A DNA stretch of 64,000 nucleotides from Streptomyces griseiscabiei (GTDB lineage: Bacteria; Actinomycetota; Actinomycetes; Streptomycetales; Streptomycetaceae), in contig NZ_JAGJBZ010000001.1 of NCBI RefSeq assembly GCF_020010925.1, positions 1,922,001-1,986,000 on the forward strand. The letters are read 5' to 3'. Position numbers and translations under genes: made by a program. The first letter of the stretch is position 1. The number at the start of each line of letters is the position of its first letter. Below, piece by piece: positions 18,244 to 26,938 of the stretch. Under the pieces are notes generated by a model that was given only the letters and a program-made list of their open reading frames with translations, had not been told where the DNA came from and did no database searches.

Positions 18244-18260
18244 CCGGACCGGACGGGGTC

Positions 18261-18294
18261 GGCGGTCCGCCGGGCGGGTGTCCGGCGGACCGCC
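18261..18294. terminator. bidirectional terminator between the M4 protease and VOC genes
   Basis: A perfect 13-bp stem (GGCGGTCCGCCGG at 18261-18273 and its complement at 18282-18294) with an 8-nt loop sits between two convergent stop codons (18243 and 18299). It can serve both strands. Confidence 0.82.
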
Positions 18295-18298
18295 GCGC

Positions 18299-18778
18299 TC
18301 AACCGGTCGAGGAGGTCGCGTCGGCGCGCGGCGCGTGACCGGGGGCGTACTGCTCGGTGAACTCGCCGGTGGCCGGGACCTGGGTGATGACGTCGACGAG
18401 GACGCCGTCCGGGGCGGCGACGATGAAGTGGCGCTGACCGAAGTCCTCCGTGCGCAGGGGGAGGAGTTCGGTGAGGCCCGCCCCGCCGACGAGTCTGGTG
18501 TGCTCGCCGTCCACGTCGTCGACCTCGAAGTTCAGCAGGAGCCCGCCGCCGAGGGGGGCGCGCCCGCCCTCGGGGAGCGTCGGGTGGCCGTGGGCGAGCA
18601 GGGCGAGTTCGTACCGCGGCGCGTCCGGGCGGTGGAGGCTGACGTACCAGTCGGCCTCGAAGGTCACCGCGAACCCGAAGTGCCGCACGTAGAAGTCGCG
18701 TGACGCGGCGACGTCACGGCTGACGATCACCGGGTAGAAGCCGGTGAGCGCGGTGGGTCCGGTGGGTCCGGTCTTCAT
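18299..18778 (-). CDS. VOC-superfamily (glyoxalase/bleomycin-resistance-like) protein
   Basis: The 159-residue protein has the paired beta-alpha-beta-beta-beta modules of the vicinal-oxygen-chelate fold: [26 protein letters not shown] at the start and [22 protein letters not shown] in the second half, with [17 protein letters not shown] near the end. Members bind metals and act as dioxygenases, isomerases or antibiotic-binding proteins; the substrate here is unknown. It is transcribed away from a TetR gene across two palindromic operators at 18830-18876, so it is probably the target of that repressor and may detoxify its ligand. The start ATG 18778 is the natural one for this family. Confidence 0.85.
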   Translation of the reverse strand: MKTGPTGPTALTGFYPVIVSRDVAASRDFYVRHFGFAVTFEADWYVSLHRPDAPRYELALLAHGHPTLPEGGRAPLGGGLLLNFEVDDVDGEHTRLVGGAGLTELLPLRTEDFGQRHFIVAAPDGVLVDVITQVPATGEFTEQYAPGHAPRADATSSTG

Positions 18779-18829
18779 GGCTGGTCTCCTCGGCTCGTCG
18801 GGTGGCGGGATGCGCGACACCCTCTTTGA

Positions 18830-18876
18830 CATACCCAGGGTATGCGAAGAACCGGGATTAACATACCTGAGGTATG
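18830..18876. promoter_or_regulatory. twin TetR operators between VOC and TetR genes
   Basis: Two 15-bp palindromes of the same type occur: CATACCCAGGGTATG (18830-18844) and CATACCTGAGGTATG (18862-18876), each with perfect 7-bp arms and one central base. Their centres (18837 and 18869) are 32 bp apart, three helical turns. A TTGACA (18826-18831) overlaps the first site, so a repressor bound there would block the promoter. Divergent control of both genes by the TetR protein is the simple reading. Confidence 0.85.
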
Positions 18877-18898
18877 CGAAGGGAAGGGGTGCGGCAGG

Positions 18899-19492
18899 AT
18901 GGCGGCGACGAGGGCGGAGCAGCGTGCGGCGACACGGCGGGCACTGCTGGCCGAGGGGCGAAGGCGGTTCGCCGACGACGGCTACCACGCGGTGGTGCTC
19001 GCCGACGTGGCACGGGCGGCGGGCGTCACCAAGGGCGCGGCCTACCATCACTTCGGGAGCAAGGCGGGGCTCTTCCGGGCCGTGGTCGCCGAGACCCAGG
19101 GGGAAATCGGCGAGCGGGTCGCACAGGCCGCCGGACGGCACGACGACCCGTGGGAGCAGCTGCGGGCCGGCTGCCGCGCCTTCCTGGCCGCCGGCTCCGA
19201 CCCGGCCGTACGCCGCGTCCTGCTGGTGGACGCGCCGACCGTGCTCGGCTGGGAGGAGTGGCGGGCCATGGACGAGCAGTCCTCCGCCCGGCATCTCACC
19301 GAGGCCCTCGCGCTCCTCGTCGACACCGGGATCATCGCCGATCAGCCGGTGGAACCACTGGCGCGCCTCCTGTCGGGCGCGATGAACGAGGCGGCGCTCT
19401 GGCTGGCCAGGTCGACGGACCCGGAGGCCCTGGAGCAGACGGTGGCGGCGCTGGACCGGCTGCTGGACGGGCTGCGGAGCGGCATCGGCTGA
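18899..19492 (+). CDS. TetR-family repressor of the VOC gene
   Basis: The 197-residue protein has the TetR N-terminal helix-turn-helix: [45 protein letters not shown], then a helical ligand domain with a C-terminal half rich in Ala and Leu. ATG 18899 is preferred because it comes after both operators and has AAGGGG upstream; ATG 18842 lies inside an operator and would give a 19-residue extension. It is divergent to the VOC gene, a usual arrangement for an autoregulated local repressor. The inducing ligand is unknown. Confidence 0.9.
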   Translation: MAATRAEQRAATRRALLAEGRRRFADDGYHAVVLADVARAAGVTKGAAYHHFGSKAGLFRAVVAETQGEIGERVAQAAGRHDDPWEQLRAGCRAFLAAGSDPAVRRVLLVDAPTVLGWEEWRAMDEQSSARHLTEALALLVDTGIIADQPVEPLARLLSGAMNEAALWLARSTDPEALEQTVAALDRLLDGLRSGIG

Positions 19493-19816
19493 CCGCGCCA
19501 CTGCGGAGGGTGAGCACACCGCCCTACGTTCTTTCCGGTCCGGTGACTGGCCGGTAGTACGTACTCCGGTTACGTAGGTCTACGGATGCGTCGGCGTTCC
19601 CGCTTCGATTGGCTTGCCGGACGCCGGAGGGGTCTTCTCTCGCGTGCCCGCTCGCCGTCGGGGTCCTCCGACGCGTCGCGGGGGTGCTCGGGGAGGCGCC
19701 CGGACCGATTGTCAGTGGCTGCCGCTAGCGTTCCGCACATGGTCGCACTTGGGCCGGGAATCCCCCGGCTGAACTGTGCTTTCTTCCTGTGGAATTGACG
19801 CGGAGGGCTGGGGTTC
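19493..19816. promoter_or_regulatory. 324-bp intergenic region before the MoxR/VWA operon
   Basis: No gene is visible. The region holds the DNA-damage promoter at 19709-19731 and, in the ~80-nt leader, a small hairpin (GCCGGG 19753-19758, CCCGGC 19764-19769). The first part (19540-19600) is relatively AT-rich with repeated TACGTA/TACG elements but nothing I can name. Confidence 0.5.
19709..19731 (+). promoter_or_regulatory. RecA-independent DNA-damage (PafBC-type) promoter
   Basis: TTGTCAGTG (19709-19717), eight bases, then TAGCGT (19726-19731): a full match to the RecA-NDp consensus TTGTCRGTG-N8-TAnnnT described for mycobacterial damage-induced genes and recognised with PafBC. The expected start is near 19738, giving an ~80-nt leader to the operon 19817-32729. 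Confidence 0.85.
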
Positions 19817-20683
19817 GTGGGTTGGCTGTCGGCGGGCGACGGGTACGAAGTCGCTCTTGTGGAGGGGCGGGTGGCCGCACGGGCCACCTCGGGCCGGGCG
19901 GCGGGACGGCAGTTGAAGTCGCTGCCGAAGGCGCTGAAGGACCACCCGGAGGTGGACCGGCTGCGCCGGTTCGCCGAATGGCTGGATCGGCACGCGACGG
20001 CGTGCGTCACCCAGGTGGACACCTGGATGGTGTCGTCACTGCCCGTGCCCACCGGCCTGCTGGCCCGGGTGTGGCCGGACGAGGCCTGGCAGGCCGCGCT
20101 GCGCGACCTCGCGGTCGTCGGCGACGACCCGGACGAGGTCGGCTTCCTGCGCGGCGCCACCGACTCCGGCGAACTGCGGATCGTCAATCTCGACGGCGAG
20201 ACGGTCCGCCTCTCCCCGCGCACGGTGACCCTGCCGCACCCCGTGCTGCTGCCGGACCTCGACGACATCCGGGAGTTCGCGGCCGAACTGGGCATCGTGC
20301 AGCGCGTCGAGCAGATACACCGGGCGACCTGGCGGCGGCCGGACGACCTCGCCGCCAAGACCACCCAGGTACGGGACTTCTCGGGCGGCCGGTACCGCTC
20401 GCGCTTCGCCCTCGCCGCCCGCGCCACCTCCCTCGGCTACCGCGTCTCCGGCGGGTACGCCACCGCCCGGATCCGGGACGACGAGCGCACCGTCGAGGCC
20501 TCCGTATGGATCGGGGAGCCGTACTACGACGACGAGGTGGAGACCGGCACCCTCACCTGGCACGACCCGGAAGGCCGCGCCCTGCCGCTGGGCGAGGTGG
20601 GCCCGGTGGCCTGGTCGGAGGGCATGCGGATGGCGGCCGCGCTGTTCGCGGGACGCGTGATCGAGGAAGGCAAGGACGCATGA
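19817..20683 (+). CDS. DUF4132-type protein (MolR/YehI-related)
   Basis: The 288-residue soluble protein resembles the DUF4132 domain of the E. coli MolR/YehI protein: W-P-D-E-A-W-Q-A-A-L-R-D-L and RYRSRFALAARATSLGYRVSGGYA are the most telling stretches, followed by an acidic beta-rich part ending in ARIRDDERTVEASVWIGEPYYDDE. The biochemical role is unknown. It is the first gene of the operon, read from GTG 19817 with GGAGGG about ten bases upstream, and its stop overlaps the next start by 4 bp. In enterobacteria the related gene also lies with an AAA ATPase, a VWA protein and a SWIM protein, so the group acts together. Confidence 0.75.
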   Translation: MGWLSAGDGYEVALVEGRVAARATSGRAAGRQLKSLPKALKDHPEVDRLRRFAEWLDRHATACVTQVDTWMVSSLPVPTGLLARVWPDEAWQAALRDLAVVGDDPDEVGFLRGATDSGELRIVNLDGETVRLSPRTVTLPHPVLLPDLDDIREFAAELGIVQRVEQIHRATWRRPDDLAAKTTQVRDFSGGRYRSRFALAARATSLGYRVSGGYATARIRDDERTVEASVWIGEPYYDDEVETGTLTWHDPEGRALPLGEVGPVAWSEGMRMAAALFAGRVIEEGKDA

Positions 20684-23600
20684 GCGGGGGGACGGACGTG
20701 TCGAGCGGGGGGACCGAGGTGTCGTACGGGGAACTGCTGGCGGCGGGCGGGGTGCTGCCGCCGGACACCGAGGGGGCCGGGGAGCGGGCGGTGCCGCTGA
20801 CCGCGCGGGCGTACCGCCATCCGGGCCTGGACGACCGGGTAGTGGTGCGGCTGGTCGCCGGGGAGCTGGGCGCGGCGGAGGATCTGGCCGCCGGGTTCCT
20901 CGGTCTGGAGCAGGACGCCGAGCCCGCGGTGGTGGGGCTGGGGCTGCGGCAGTCGCTGGGCTTCCCCGAGTGGGTGCTGGTGCACCACCCGGCGGACGGG
21001 CACCACGCGCTGGGGATCGTGCCGGACCTGGAGAAGGCCGCCCGGCAGGTGAAGTCCAAGCCGAAGGCGGCCCTGGACGCCTATCTGGAGCTGGGCGAGC
21101 GGCTGGCGGCCTCGGTGCCGCACTTCCTGCCGACCTTCTTCGAGCAGGCGGGGCGGGTGTTCATCGCCGAGGAGAACGCCACCTACGCGTCCCAGTTGTT
21201 CAGCCGCGCCCGCAGGGCCGAGGCGGAGCACGGGCTGGTCGTCGAGGAGGAGCGGCTCGACGCGGTGTTCCTGGAGTTCGCGCTGGCCGGCGCGCTCCCG
21301 GTGAAGGTGCTGTCGGCGTACGCGAAGGAGCTGGCCGCCCGGGTCCCGGCGGAGGAGGCGCTGGAGCGCTTCACCAAGCTGTGCCTGCGCCGTACGGCGG
21401 GCGGTCTGCCGCCGTCCGCGCAGATGGCGAACGACCTGCGCAGGCTGGCCCGCGCCGCCGGCCGGGACGCGGACCGCACCGAGCAGGACTATCTGGCCGA
21501 ACTGCTGGTCCTGCCGTCCACGCTGCGCGCGGCGGCGGGCTGGTGGAAGGGCCACCGTGCGGCGCTGGTGGCGCTCGCCACGCGTGAGCCGAAGGTGCGC
21601 GGCACCCTGCTGGACACGCTCCCCGCGTCCAACGACGACGACATGCCCGCGATGTGGCTGGACATGCTGGAGGCCTGCGGTGCCACGGCCGGGCTGTGGG
21701 ACACCGCGCTGCCCGCGGAGCAGCGTCCGCACGACGGTACGGCGGGCTGGCTGGAGCGGTTCCTGACGTTCCGGGAGCAGGCGCGGTCGTGGAACGGCTC
21801 CACGCGTATGCCGGAGCTGTACCCGTCCGTGGAGCGTGCCGTGGACGTACTGCGGGCCGAACTGACCACGGCCGGACGCGAGTTGCCGGTCACGCACGAC
21901 ATCGATCTGATCGACCTGCTGCTCTCCCTGGACGTGCCGGTGGCCGCCCCCGCGAAGAGCACGTCGCTGCCGCTGGAGCAGTGGGCGCGCGGCGAGGGGC
22001 ATCGCGAACTGCTGTCGCTGGCCGCCGACGCCCGGTTCCACGAGGCGTTCGGACGGGGCGCGGACCGGTTCGGCAACGACCAGGACGGGTTGCGCGCGAT
22101 CCGGGTACTGGCCGCGTCACCGGGCGGTCGCCCGCTGCTGACGGAGTGGGTGCGCGGGGTCGTCCGGCGGTTCGCCGCCGTGGGCCTGCCGCAGCTGCCC
22201 GAGGCGCTCGGCCGGCTGAAGTGGCTGCCCGCCGAGGCGCTGGCGCTCGCCGAGGACGAGGTCCGCGCGGCCGTCGCCACCGATCTGACGCCGGTGCTGT
22301 CGCGCACCCTGCGCGCCGGACTCTTCGACGAACTGGGCTGGCCCGCCTGGGAGGACGCGACCGCCACCCTCGTCCCGAAGGACGACGTCGAGGACATCGT
22401 CATCGCCGACGCCTGGCCGCACCTCGTCGTCGCGGGCGAGGCCCAGGCCCGGGTCATCGGCGCGGAGGGCACCGTCCTCACCCACGATCTGCGCATCCCG
22501 GCGGACGACAAGTGGGGCGACCCGGGCTTCCACCACGTGGACGGCGAACTGCTCGTCTACTGGCGGCCCCGCAGCGGCGGCCTGCACGGCTACTGGCACA
22601 CCCGCGCCGACCAGCCGCAGACGATGGAGGGCCCGGGCGGCGTCCGCAGCACGCAGATGGACTGGTACCGGGGGAATCTGCGGACGACCGTGGCCCTGCC
22701 GGGCGGCGGCCGGGCCACCGGCGCGGGCGTGCTGCACGCCGGTGACACCACGATCCCCGACGAGCGGCGGCTGCTGTTCGACGGCGCCTCGTACTGGGTG
22801 TGGCACGCGGAGGGCGACCGGGACACGCACGGTTTCTACGAGTACGACCCGCTGACGGGCAGGCGCGGCCGGATGAGCATGCCCGCCTTCCTCGCCGACG
22901 CGCTGCGCGACGCCCCCGAGGGCAGCTCCTACGAGGGCGGTCGGCTCCGCCCCTCCCCGACCCTCGGCCACGCGCCCGCCTCCGCGCCCGTGGACGGCGT
23001 GCTCGGTCTGCGCACGATCCGGCTGCCCGACGGCTCCTGGCGCAGCGAGGACCTGGCCGGACACAGCGTCACCGTGCCCTCGGAGCGGGGCAGGCCGTCC
23101 GCGTTGGTGGTGTTCCCGGGTGACGACCGGGCGCGTGCGGTCGTCCGCAACGGCTGGTCCATGGAGATCGTCGACACGGACGGTGTCGTCACCTCCACCG
23201 CGAAGATCGACCGCACCCCGGGCGTCTTCGGCGAGGGCACACTGCTGCTGCCGCCGGTGCAGTTCTGGGAGTGCATGACGGCCCGCGACCCGGAGGGTTC
23301 CGCCGCGCTGCGGCGTATCGACGGCGACACGACGGCGGCCCTGCTGCACGCGGCAGCCCAGGAGATCAGGAACGAGCAGGAGGGCAAGGGCGACAAGGAC
23401 ACGCTGTCCCGCGCGATCCGGGCGGTCCTGCCGGTCACGGACGACGCGCTCGTCGCGGGCATCGCGGGCGTCGTGCGGCACGCCGCCGCCCAGCAGTCCG
23501 TCCTCGACGAGGCGTCCGCCCGGCTGACCCGGGCGCTCGACGAGGGCGTGGAGGAGCCGGAGGGACCCTTCGGCCCCACCGACACGGAGCTCCAGGACGC

Positions 23601-25644
23601 GTTGAGCGGCCTCGGCGTCCGGGAGCGTCGCTCCTGGGACGAGGACGACGGGTCCGACGCCGTCTTCCGTGCCCTGCGCGTGATGAGCAGGGCCGCCGGG
23701 CTGCTTCCGGACACCGCCGTACCGGAGGAGCGGACCGTGCGCCTCCACCTCGACGGGCCGCAGTTGCCCACCGGGGAGCTGGAGCTGCTGTCGCTGGCCG
23801 GCCACGCGTCCGCCTTCGCCTTCCGGGCCGCTGCCGCCACCACCTCGCAGGAACACCGGGAGACAGTGAGCGCCCTGCTCGACCGGTTCCGGGCCCTCGG
23901 ACTGGGTAGCGGTGCCGAGTCCGGGCGGTGGCGCAAGGTGTCGGTGAATCTGGCCCCCGGACAGCTGCGCACCCCGTCGGGCGAGTGGCGCGACGGCGAA
24001 TGGCACGGACTGCTGCCGCTGGGCGGCGGCGCCTTCCTCGCCCTCATGGAACGCACCTACCTGGACGACGACAACGGCTGCACGTTCACCGGGTTCTTCC
24101 ACGACCCGGCCCAGCTGTTCGAGACGCCCGCGCCGTACACGCTCGACGAGTCCGCACCGCTGGGCGGGGAAGGGGACGCTTCCCCGCTGGACGCGTTCCT
24201 CTCGGAGCTGGCCGGGCGCGGCCCGGCGCCCTGGTTCCCGGAGGCCGCCGAGGAGTTCGCCCGGCTCACCGGGGTCACCGAGACCGCGGCCCGGCTGATC
24301 GTGGCCGGACTGCCGCAGGTCGACACGTACGAGCGCTCGTTCCTGACCACCGAGGTACGCAACGCCATCGGGGTGAAGCTCGCGCCCGCGGCCGTCGCCA
24401 AGGACGAACTGCGGGGCGTCGACGGCGAGATCCGCGCCGCCGTGGTGGGCGCGCTGCTGCCCGCCGACCCCGCCCTGCTGTGGACCGACGGCCCGGACGT
24501 GGCCGCCGCGGCGGAGGTCTGGAACAGCCGGGTGGGCAAGCGACGGGCGATCCCCGAGGAACTGCTCGCCGACGCCTCCCGCGCGGTCAAGCACTCCGCG
24601 TGGGACCTGAGGAGCGCCCTGCCCGCGCTGCTGTACCCGGCGGACGAGCCCCGGCTCACCCGCGACCTGGAGTGGGCGGTCGACGGCGACCGGGTCAAGC
24701 CCGTCGGCGACGACACGGTCGGCTTCACCGCGGACACGCTGGTCGGCGCGGTCGGCCTCGCCGCCTGGCTCGCCCACCGGCTGCCCGCGGGCGACCCGGC
24801 CCGGTCCGGGCTGCCGGCCGCGCTCACCGCCGTACGCGAGCGGCTGGCCCACCCGGGCCTGGTGCTGGACCTCGACCGGTACATCGGGCTCCCCGCGTTC
24901 CGGAAGACCGCGGGCACCCCGACCGAGGTCGGCGAGGGCTTCGAGCGGTACGGCGCCGTCGTCCTGGCCACCTATGACGACCAGCCGTCGCCGGGCATCC
25001 GGGTCGCGCTGCTCGACGAGGCCGGCGAGGACCCGTATCTGCCCGCGCTGCGCATCGACGACCAGCGGCCCTACGAGGCCGAGGTCGCGCTGCGGCTGGC
25101 CCGCTCCGTCCCGTACGGGGCGCTCCTCGCCGACCCGGGCGACCCGGTGGCCGGCGAGCGGGACAAGGACGGCACCTGGTGGCCGCAGGACCCCAGCCGT
25201 TCCGTGCCCGAGCTGGTGACCGAGGTGGCGAAGGAGTACAGCATCGGCGAGGACGCCGCCACGCTCTATCTGATGCTGCTCGCCATGCCCGACCCCACGG
25301 ACCGGATGACGGCCCGCTGGACGGGCTGGAAGCCGGCCCGGCTCAAGGCGGCCCGTGCCGAACTGGCCGCGGGCGAGCTGGTGGTGGAGGCCAGCCGTAC
25401 CCGGGCCGGGCGGTCGCTCTTCCTGCCCGGCGCCTGGCTCGACCCGAGGGCGCCGCGGCTGCCGCTGGAGCGGTGGAAGCTCCCGCTGTACGCCGCCCTG
25501 ATGAGCGACGAGCACGCGACGTTGGGCGTGATCGTCCCGGCCGAGCCGCCCGCCGAGCTGTACCGCAGGGCCTGGCGGCGGATCCAGGACGGCGACACGC
25601 CCCGGTTCGAGGAACTGAAGGTGCGGCGGGGCCGCCGCCGCTGA
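20680..25644 (+). CDS. giant protein of unknown function in MoxR/VWA operon (1654 aa)
   Basis: The product is a 1654-residue cytoplasmic protein with no signal or TM segment. The first third is helical and repeat-like (for example PKAALDAYLELGERLAASVPHF), the middle (about 580-900) has beta-rich, Trp- and Gly-containing blades such as GDPGFHHVDGELLVYWRPRSGGLHGYW, suggesting a propeller, and the end is again helical (RLKAARAELAAGELVVEASR) with a winged-helix-like look. I see no catalytic motif. ATG 20680 overlaps the upstream stop by ATGA. A hairpin at 25661 follows, before the MoxR gene. It is probably the large effector or scaffold that the MoxR ATPase remodels. Confidence 0.8.
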   Translation: MSGGTDVSSGGTEVSYGELLAAGGVLPPDTEGAGERAVPLTARAYRHPGLDDRVVVRLVAGELGAAEDLAAGFLGLEQDAEPAVVGLGLRQSLGFPEWVLVHHPADGHHALGIVPDLEKAARQVKSKPKAALDAYLELGERLAASVPHFLPTFFEQAGRVFIAEENATYASQLFSRARRAEAEHGLVVEEERLDAVFLEFALAGALPVKVLSAYAKELAARVPAEEALERFTKLCLRRTAGGLPPSAQMANDLRRLARAAGRDADRTEQDYLAELLVLPSTLRAAAGWWKGHRAALVALATREPKVRGTLLDTLPASNDDDMPAMWLDMLEACGATAGLWDTALPAEQRPHDGTAGWLERFLTFREQARSWNGSTRMPELYPSVERAVDVLRAELTTAGRELPVTHDIDLIDLLLSLDVPVAAPAKSTSLPLEQWARGEGHRELLSLAADARFHEAFGRGADRFGNDQDGLRAIRVLAASPGGRPLLTEWVRGVVRRFAAVGLPQLPEALGRLKWLPAEALALAEDEVRAAVATDLTPVLSRTLRAGLFDELGWPAWEDATATLVPKDDVEDIVIADAWPHLVVAGEAQARVIGAEGTVLTHDLRIPADDKWGDPGFHHVDGELLVYWRPRSGGLHGYWHTRADQPQTMEGPGGVRSTQMDWYRGNLRTTVALPGGGRATGAGVLHAGDTTIPDERRLLFDGASYWVWHAEGDRDTHGFYEYDPLTGRRGRMSMPAFLADALRDAPEGSSYEGGRLRPSPTLGHAPASAPVDGVLGLRTIRLPDGSWRSEDLAGHSVTVPSERGRPSALVVFPGDDRARAVVRNGWSMEIVDTDGVVTSTAKIDRTPGVFGEGTLLLPPVQFWECMTARDPEGSAALRRIDGDTTAALLHAAAQEIRNEQEGKGDKDTLSRAIRAVLPVTDDALVAGIAGVVRHAAAQQSVLDEASARLTRALDEGVEEPEGPFGPTDTELQDALSGLGVRERRSWDEDDGSDAVFRALRVMSRAAGLLPDTAVPEERTVRLHLDGPQLPTGELELLSLAGHASAFAFRAAAATTSQEHRETVSALLDRFRALGLGSGAESGRWRKVSVNLAPGQLRTPSGEWRDGEWHGLLPLGGGAFLALMERTYLDDDNGCTFTGFFHDPAQLFETPAPYTLDESAPLGGEGDASPLDAFLSELAGRGPAPWFPEAAEEFARLTGVTETAARLIVAGLPQVDTYERSFLTTEVRNAIGVKLAPAAVAKDELRGVDGEIRAAVVGALLPADPALLWTDGPDVAAAAEVWNSRVGKRRAIPEELLADASRAVKHSAWDLRSALPALLYPADEPRLTRDLEWAVDGDRVKPVGDDTVGFTADTLVGAVGLAAWLAHRLPAGDPARSGLPAALTAVRERLAHPGLVLDLDRYIGLPAFRKTAGTPTEVGEGFERYGAVVLATYDDQPSPGIRVALLDEAGEDPYLPALRIDDQRPYEAEVALRLARSVPYGALLADPGDPVAGERDKDGTWWPQDPSRSVPELVTEVAKEYSIGEDAATLYLMLLAMPDPTDRMTARWTGWKPARLKAARAELAAGELVVEASRTRAGRSLFLPGAWLDPRAPRLPLERWKLPLYAALMSDEHATLGVIVPAEPPAELYRRAWRRIQDGDTPRFEELKVRRGRRR

Positions 25645-25660
25645 GCGGACGGGAACACAC

Positions 25661-25686
25661 GGGGGCGCCCGGCGACGGGCGCCCCC
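25661..25686 (+). terminator. hairpin with GCGA tetraloop inside the operon
   Basis: Perfect 11-bp arms (GGGGGCGCCCG, 25661-25671; complement 25676-25686) close on a GCGA (GNRA-type) loop. It lies 17 bp after the giant gene, 92 bp before the MoxR gene, the only sizeable gap in the operon. It may act as a partial terminator or as an mRNA-stabilising 3' end that sets the ratio of the two halves. Confidence 0.65.
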
Positions 25687-25715
25687 GGCCCCGGCCTTCC
25701 CCGGCACCACCGGCA

Positions 25716-25739
25716 GACCGACAGACCGACAGACCGACT
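25716..25739 (+). repeat. three tandem copies of GACCGACA
   Basis: The 8-bp unit GACCGACA is repeated at 25716, 25724 and (last base T) 25732, just before the MoxR ribosome site. It is non-coding; it may be simple slippage DNA or a protein-binding repeat. Confidence 0.7.
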
Positions 25740-25777
25740 GATCATTCGCGCAACTGACCTATCCAGCAAGGACATTC

Positions 25778-26938
25778 ATGACAGCGACCGACACGGCGAC
25801 GGCTCTCCCGGCCCGGCAGACCCTGCCCGCCGAGGAGCGCCACGCCACCGAACTCGCCTTCCTCGCCGCCCATGACGAGGGCCCCCGCCCGCCCGGCTGG
25901 CGGCTGACCCCGCGTGCCGTGGTCACCTTCGTCTGCGGCAGCGGCGGCGAGGCACTGAAGCTGCCCAAGCCGCACGAGACGCTGCCCGAGAAGCTGGTGG
26001 TCGCGCCCAAGTTCGTCGGCGAACGCGCCCTGGTGGAGCGGTGCGTGGTCACCCTCGCCGGTGAGCGCGGGCTGCTGCTCGTCGGTGAGCCCGGTACGGC
26101 CAAGTCGATGCTCTCCGAGCTGCTGTCGGCCGCCGTGTGCGGCACCAGCGCGCTCACCGTGCAGGGCACCGCGGGCACCACCGAGGACGCCTTCCGCTAC
26201 GGCTGGAACTACGCGCTGCTGCTGGCCCAGGGCCCGACCCCGCAGGCGCTGGTCGACTCCCCGGTGCTCGGCGCGATGCGCTCCGGCCGGGTGGCGCGGG
26301 TCGAGGAGATCACCCGCTGTCTGCCCGAGGTGCAGGACGCGCTGGTGTCGATCCTGTCCGACCGCCGGGTGAGTGTGCCGGAGCTGTCCGGCACGGACGA
26401 CGCCCAGGTCCCGGCCGTGCCCGGGTTCACCGTCATCGCCACCGCCAACCTGCGCGACCGGGGTGTCTCGGAGATGTCGGCCGCGCTCAAGCGCCGCTTC
26501 AACTTCGAGACCGTGCACCCGATCGCGGACGTCGACGCCGAGACGGCCCTGGTCCGGCGGCAGGCGGAGGCGGCGGTGCAGCGGGCGGGCGCGGCGTTCG
26601 GGGTGGACGACGCGGTGCTCGACGTGCTGGTGACCGTCTTCCGTGATCTGCGGGAGGGGCGTTCCGCCGAAGGGTGGGACGTGGAGCGGCCCGGCACGGT
26701 GATGTCCACCGCCGAGGCCGTGCAGGTGGCCGCCTCGATCGGGGTGGCCGCCGCGTATCTGCCGGGCGGGGACGCGCTCGACCTCGTCCCCGGGCACCTG
26801 CTGGGCGTCGTCCGCAAGGACGACCCGGCCGACCACGCCCGGCTGCTCGGCTACTGGGACGGTCCGGTGCGCCGACGCGCCGAGGACGGTTCGGCGATGT
26901 GGCGCCGCCTCTGGGACCTGCGGGAGAACCTTCGGTGA
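25778..26938 (+). CDS. MoxR-type AAA+ ATPase (YehL-like)
   Basis: The 386-residue protein is an AAA+ ATPase: Walker A GEPGTAKS at 103-110, Walker B ending in ARVEEI, sensor 1 in VIATANLRDRGVSEMS and the arginine-containing ALKRRFNFE. A small helical lid domain follows. Members of the MoxR group work as chaperones with a VWA-domain partner, which is encoded by the next gene. AAGGA lies just before ATG 25778; the stop overlaps the next GTG by 4 bp. The first 70 residues are an extension before the ATPase core. The operon arrangement is like E. coli yehL-yehP-yehQ. Confidence 0.92.
   Translation: MTATDTATALPARQTLPAEERHATELAFLAAHDEGPRPPGWRLTPRAVVTFVCGSGGEALKLPKPHETLPEKLVVAPKFVGERALVERCVVTLAGERGLLLVGEPGTAKSMLSELLSAAVCGTSALTVQGTAGTTEDAFRYGWNYALLLAQGPTPQALVDSPVLGAMRSGRVARVEEITRCLPEVQDALVSILSDRRVSVPELSGTDDAQVPAVPGFTVIATANLRDRGVSEMSAALKRRFNFETVHPIADVDAETALVRRQAEAAVQRAGAAFGVDDAVLDVLVTVFRDLREGRSAEGWDVERPGTVMSTAEAVQVAASIGVAAAYLPGGDALDLVPGHLLGVVRKDDPADHARLLGYWDGPVRRRAEDGSAMWRRLWDLRENLR

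Noticed and set aside
22117..25710. A long minus-strand open frame opposite the giant protein
   Set aside because: It is a mirror frame produced by GC-rich codon use; the plus strand has overlapping starts, a promoter and the better protein sequence.
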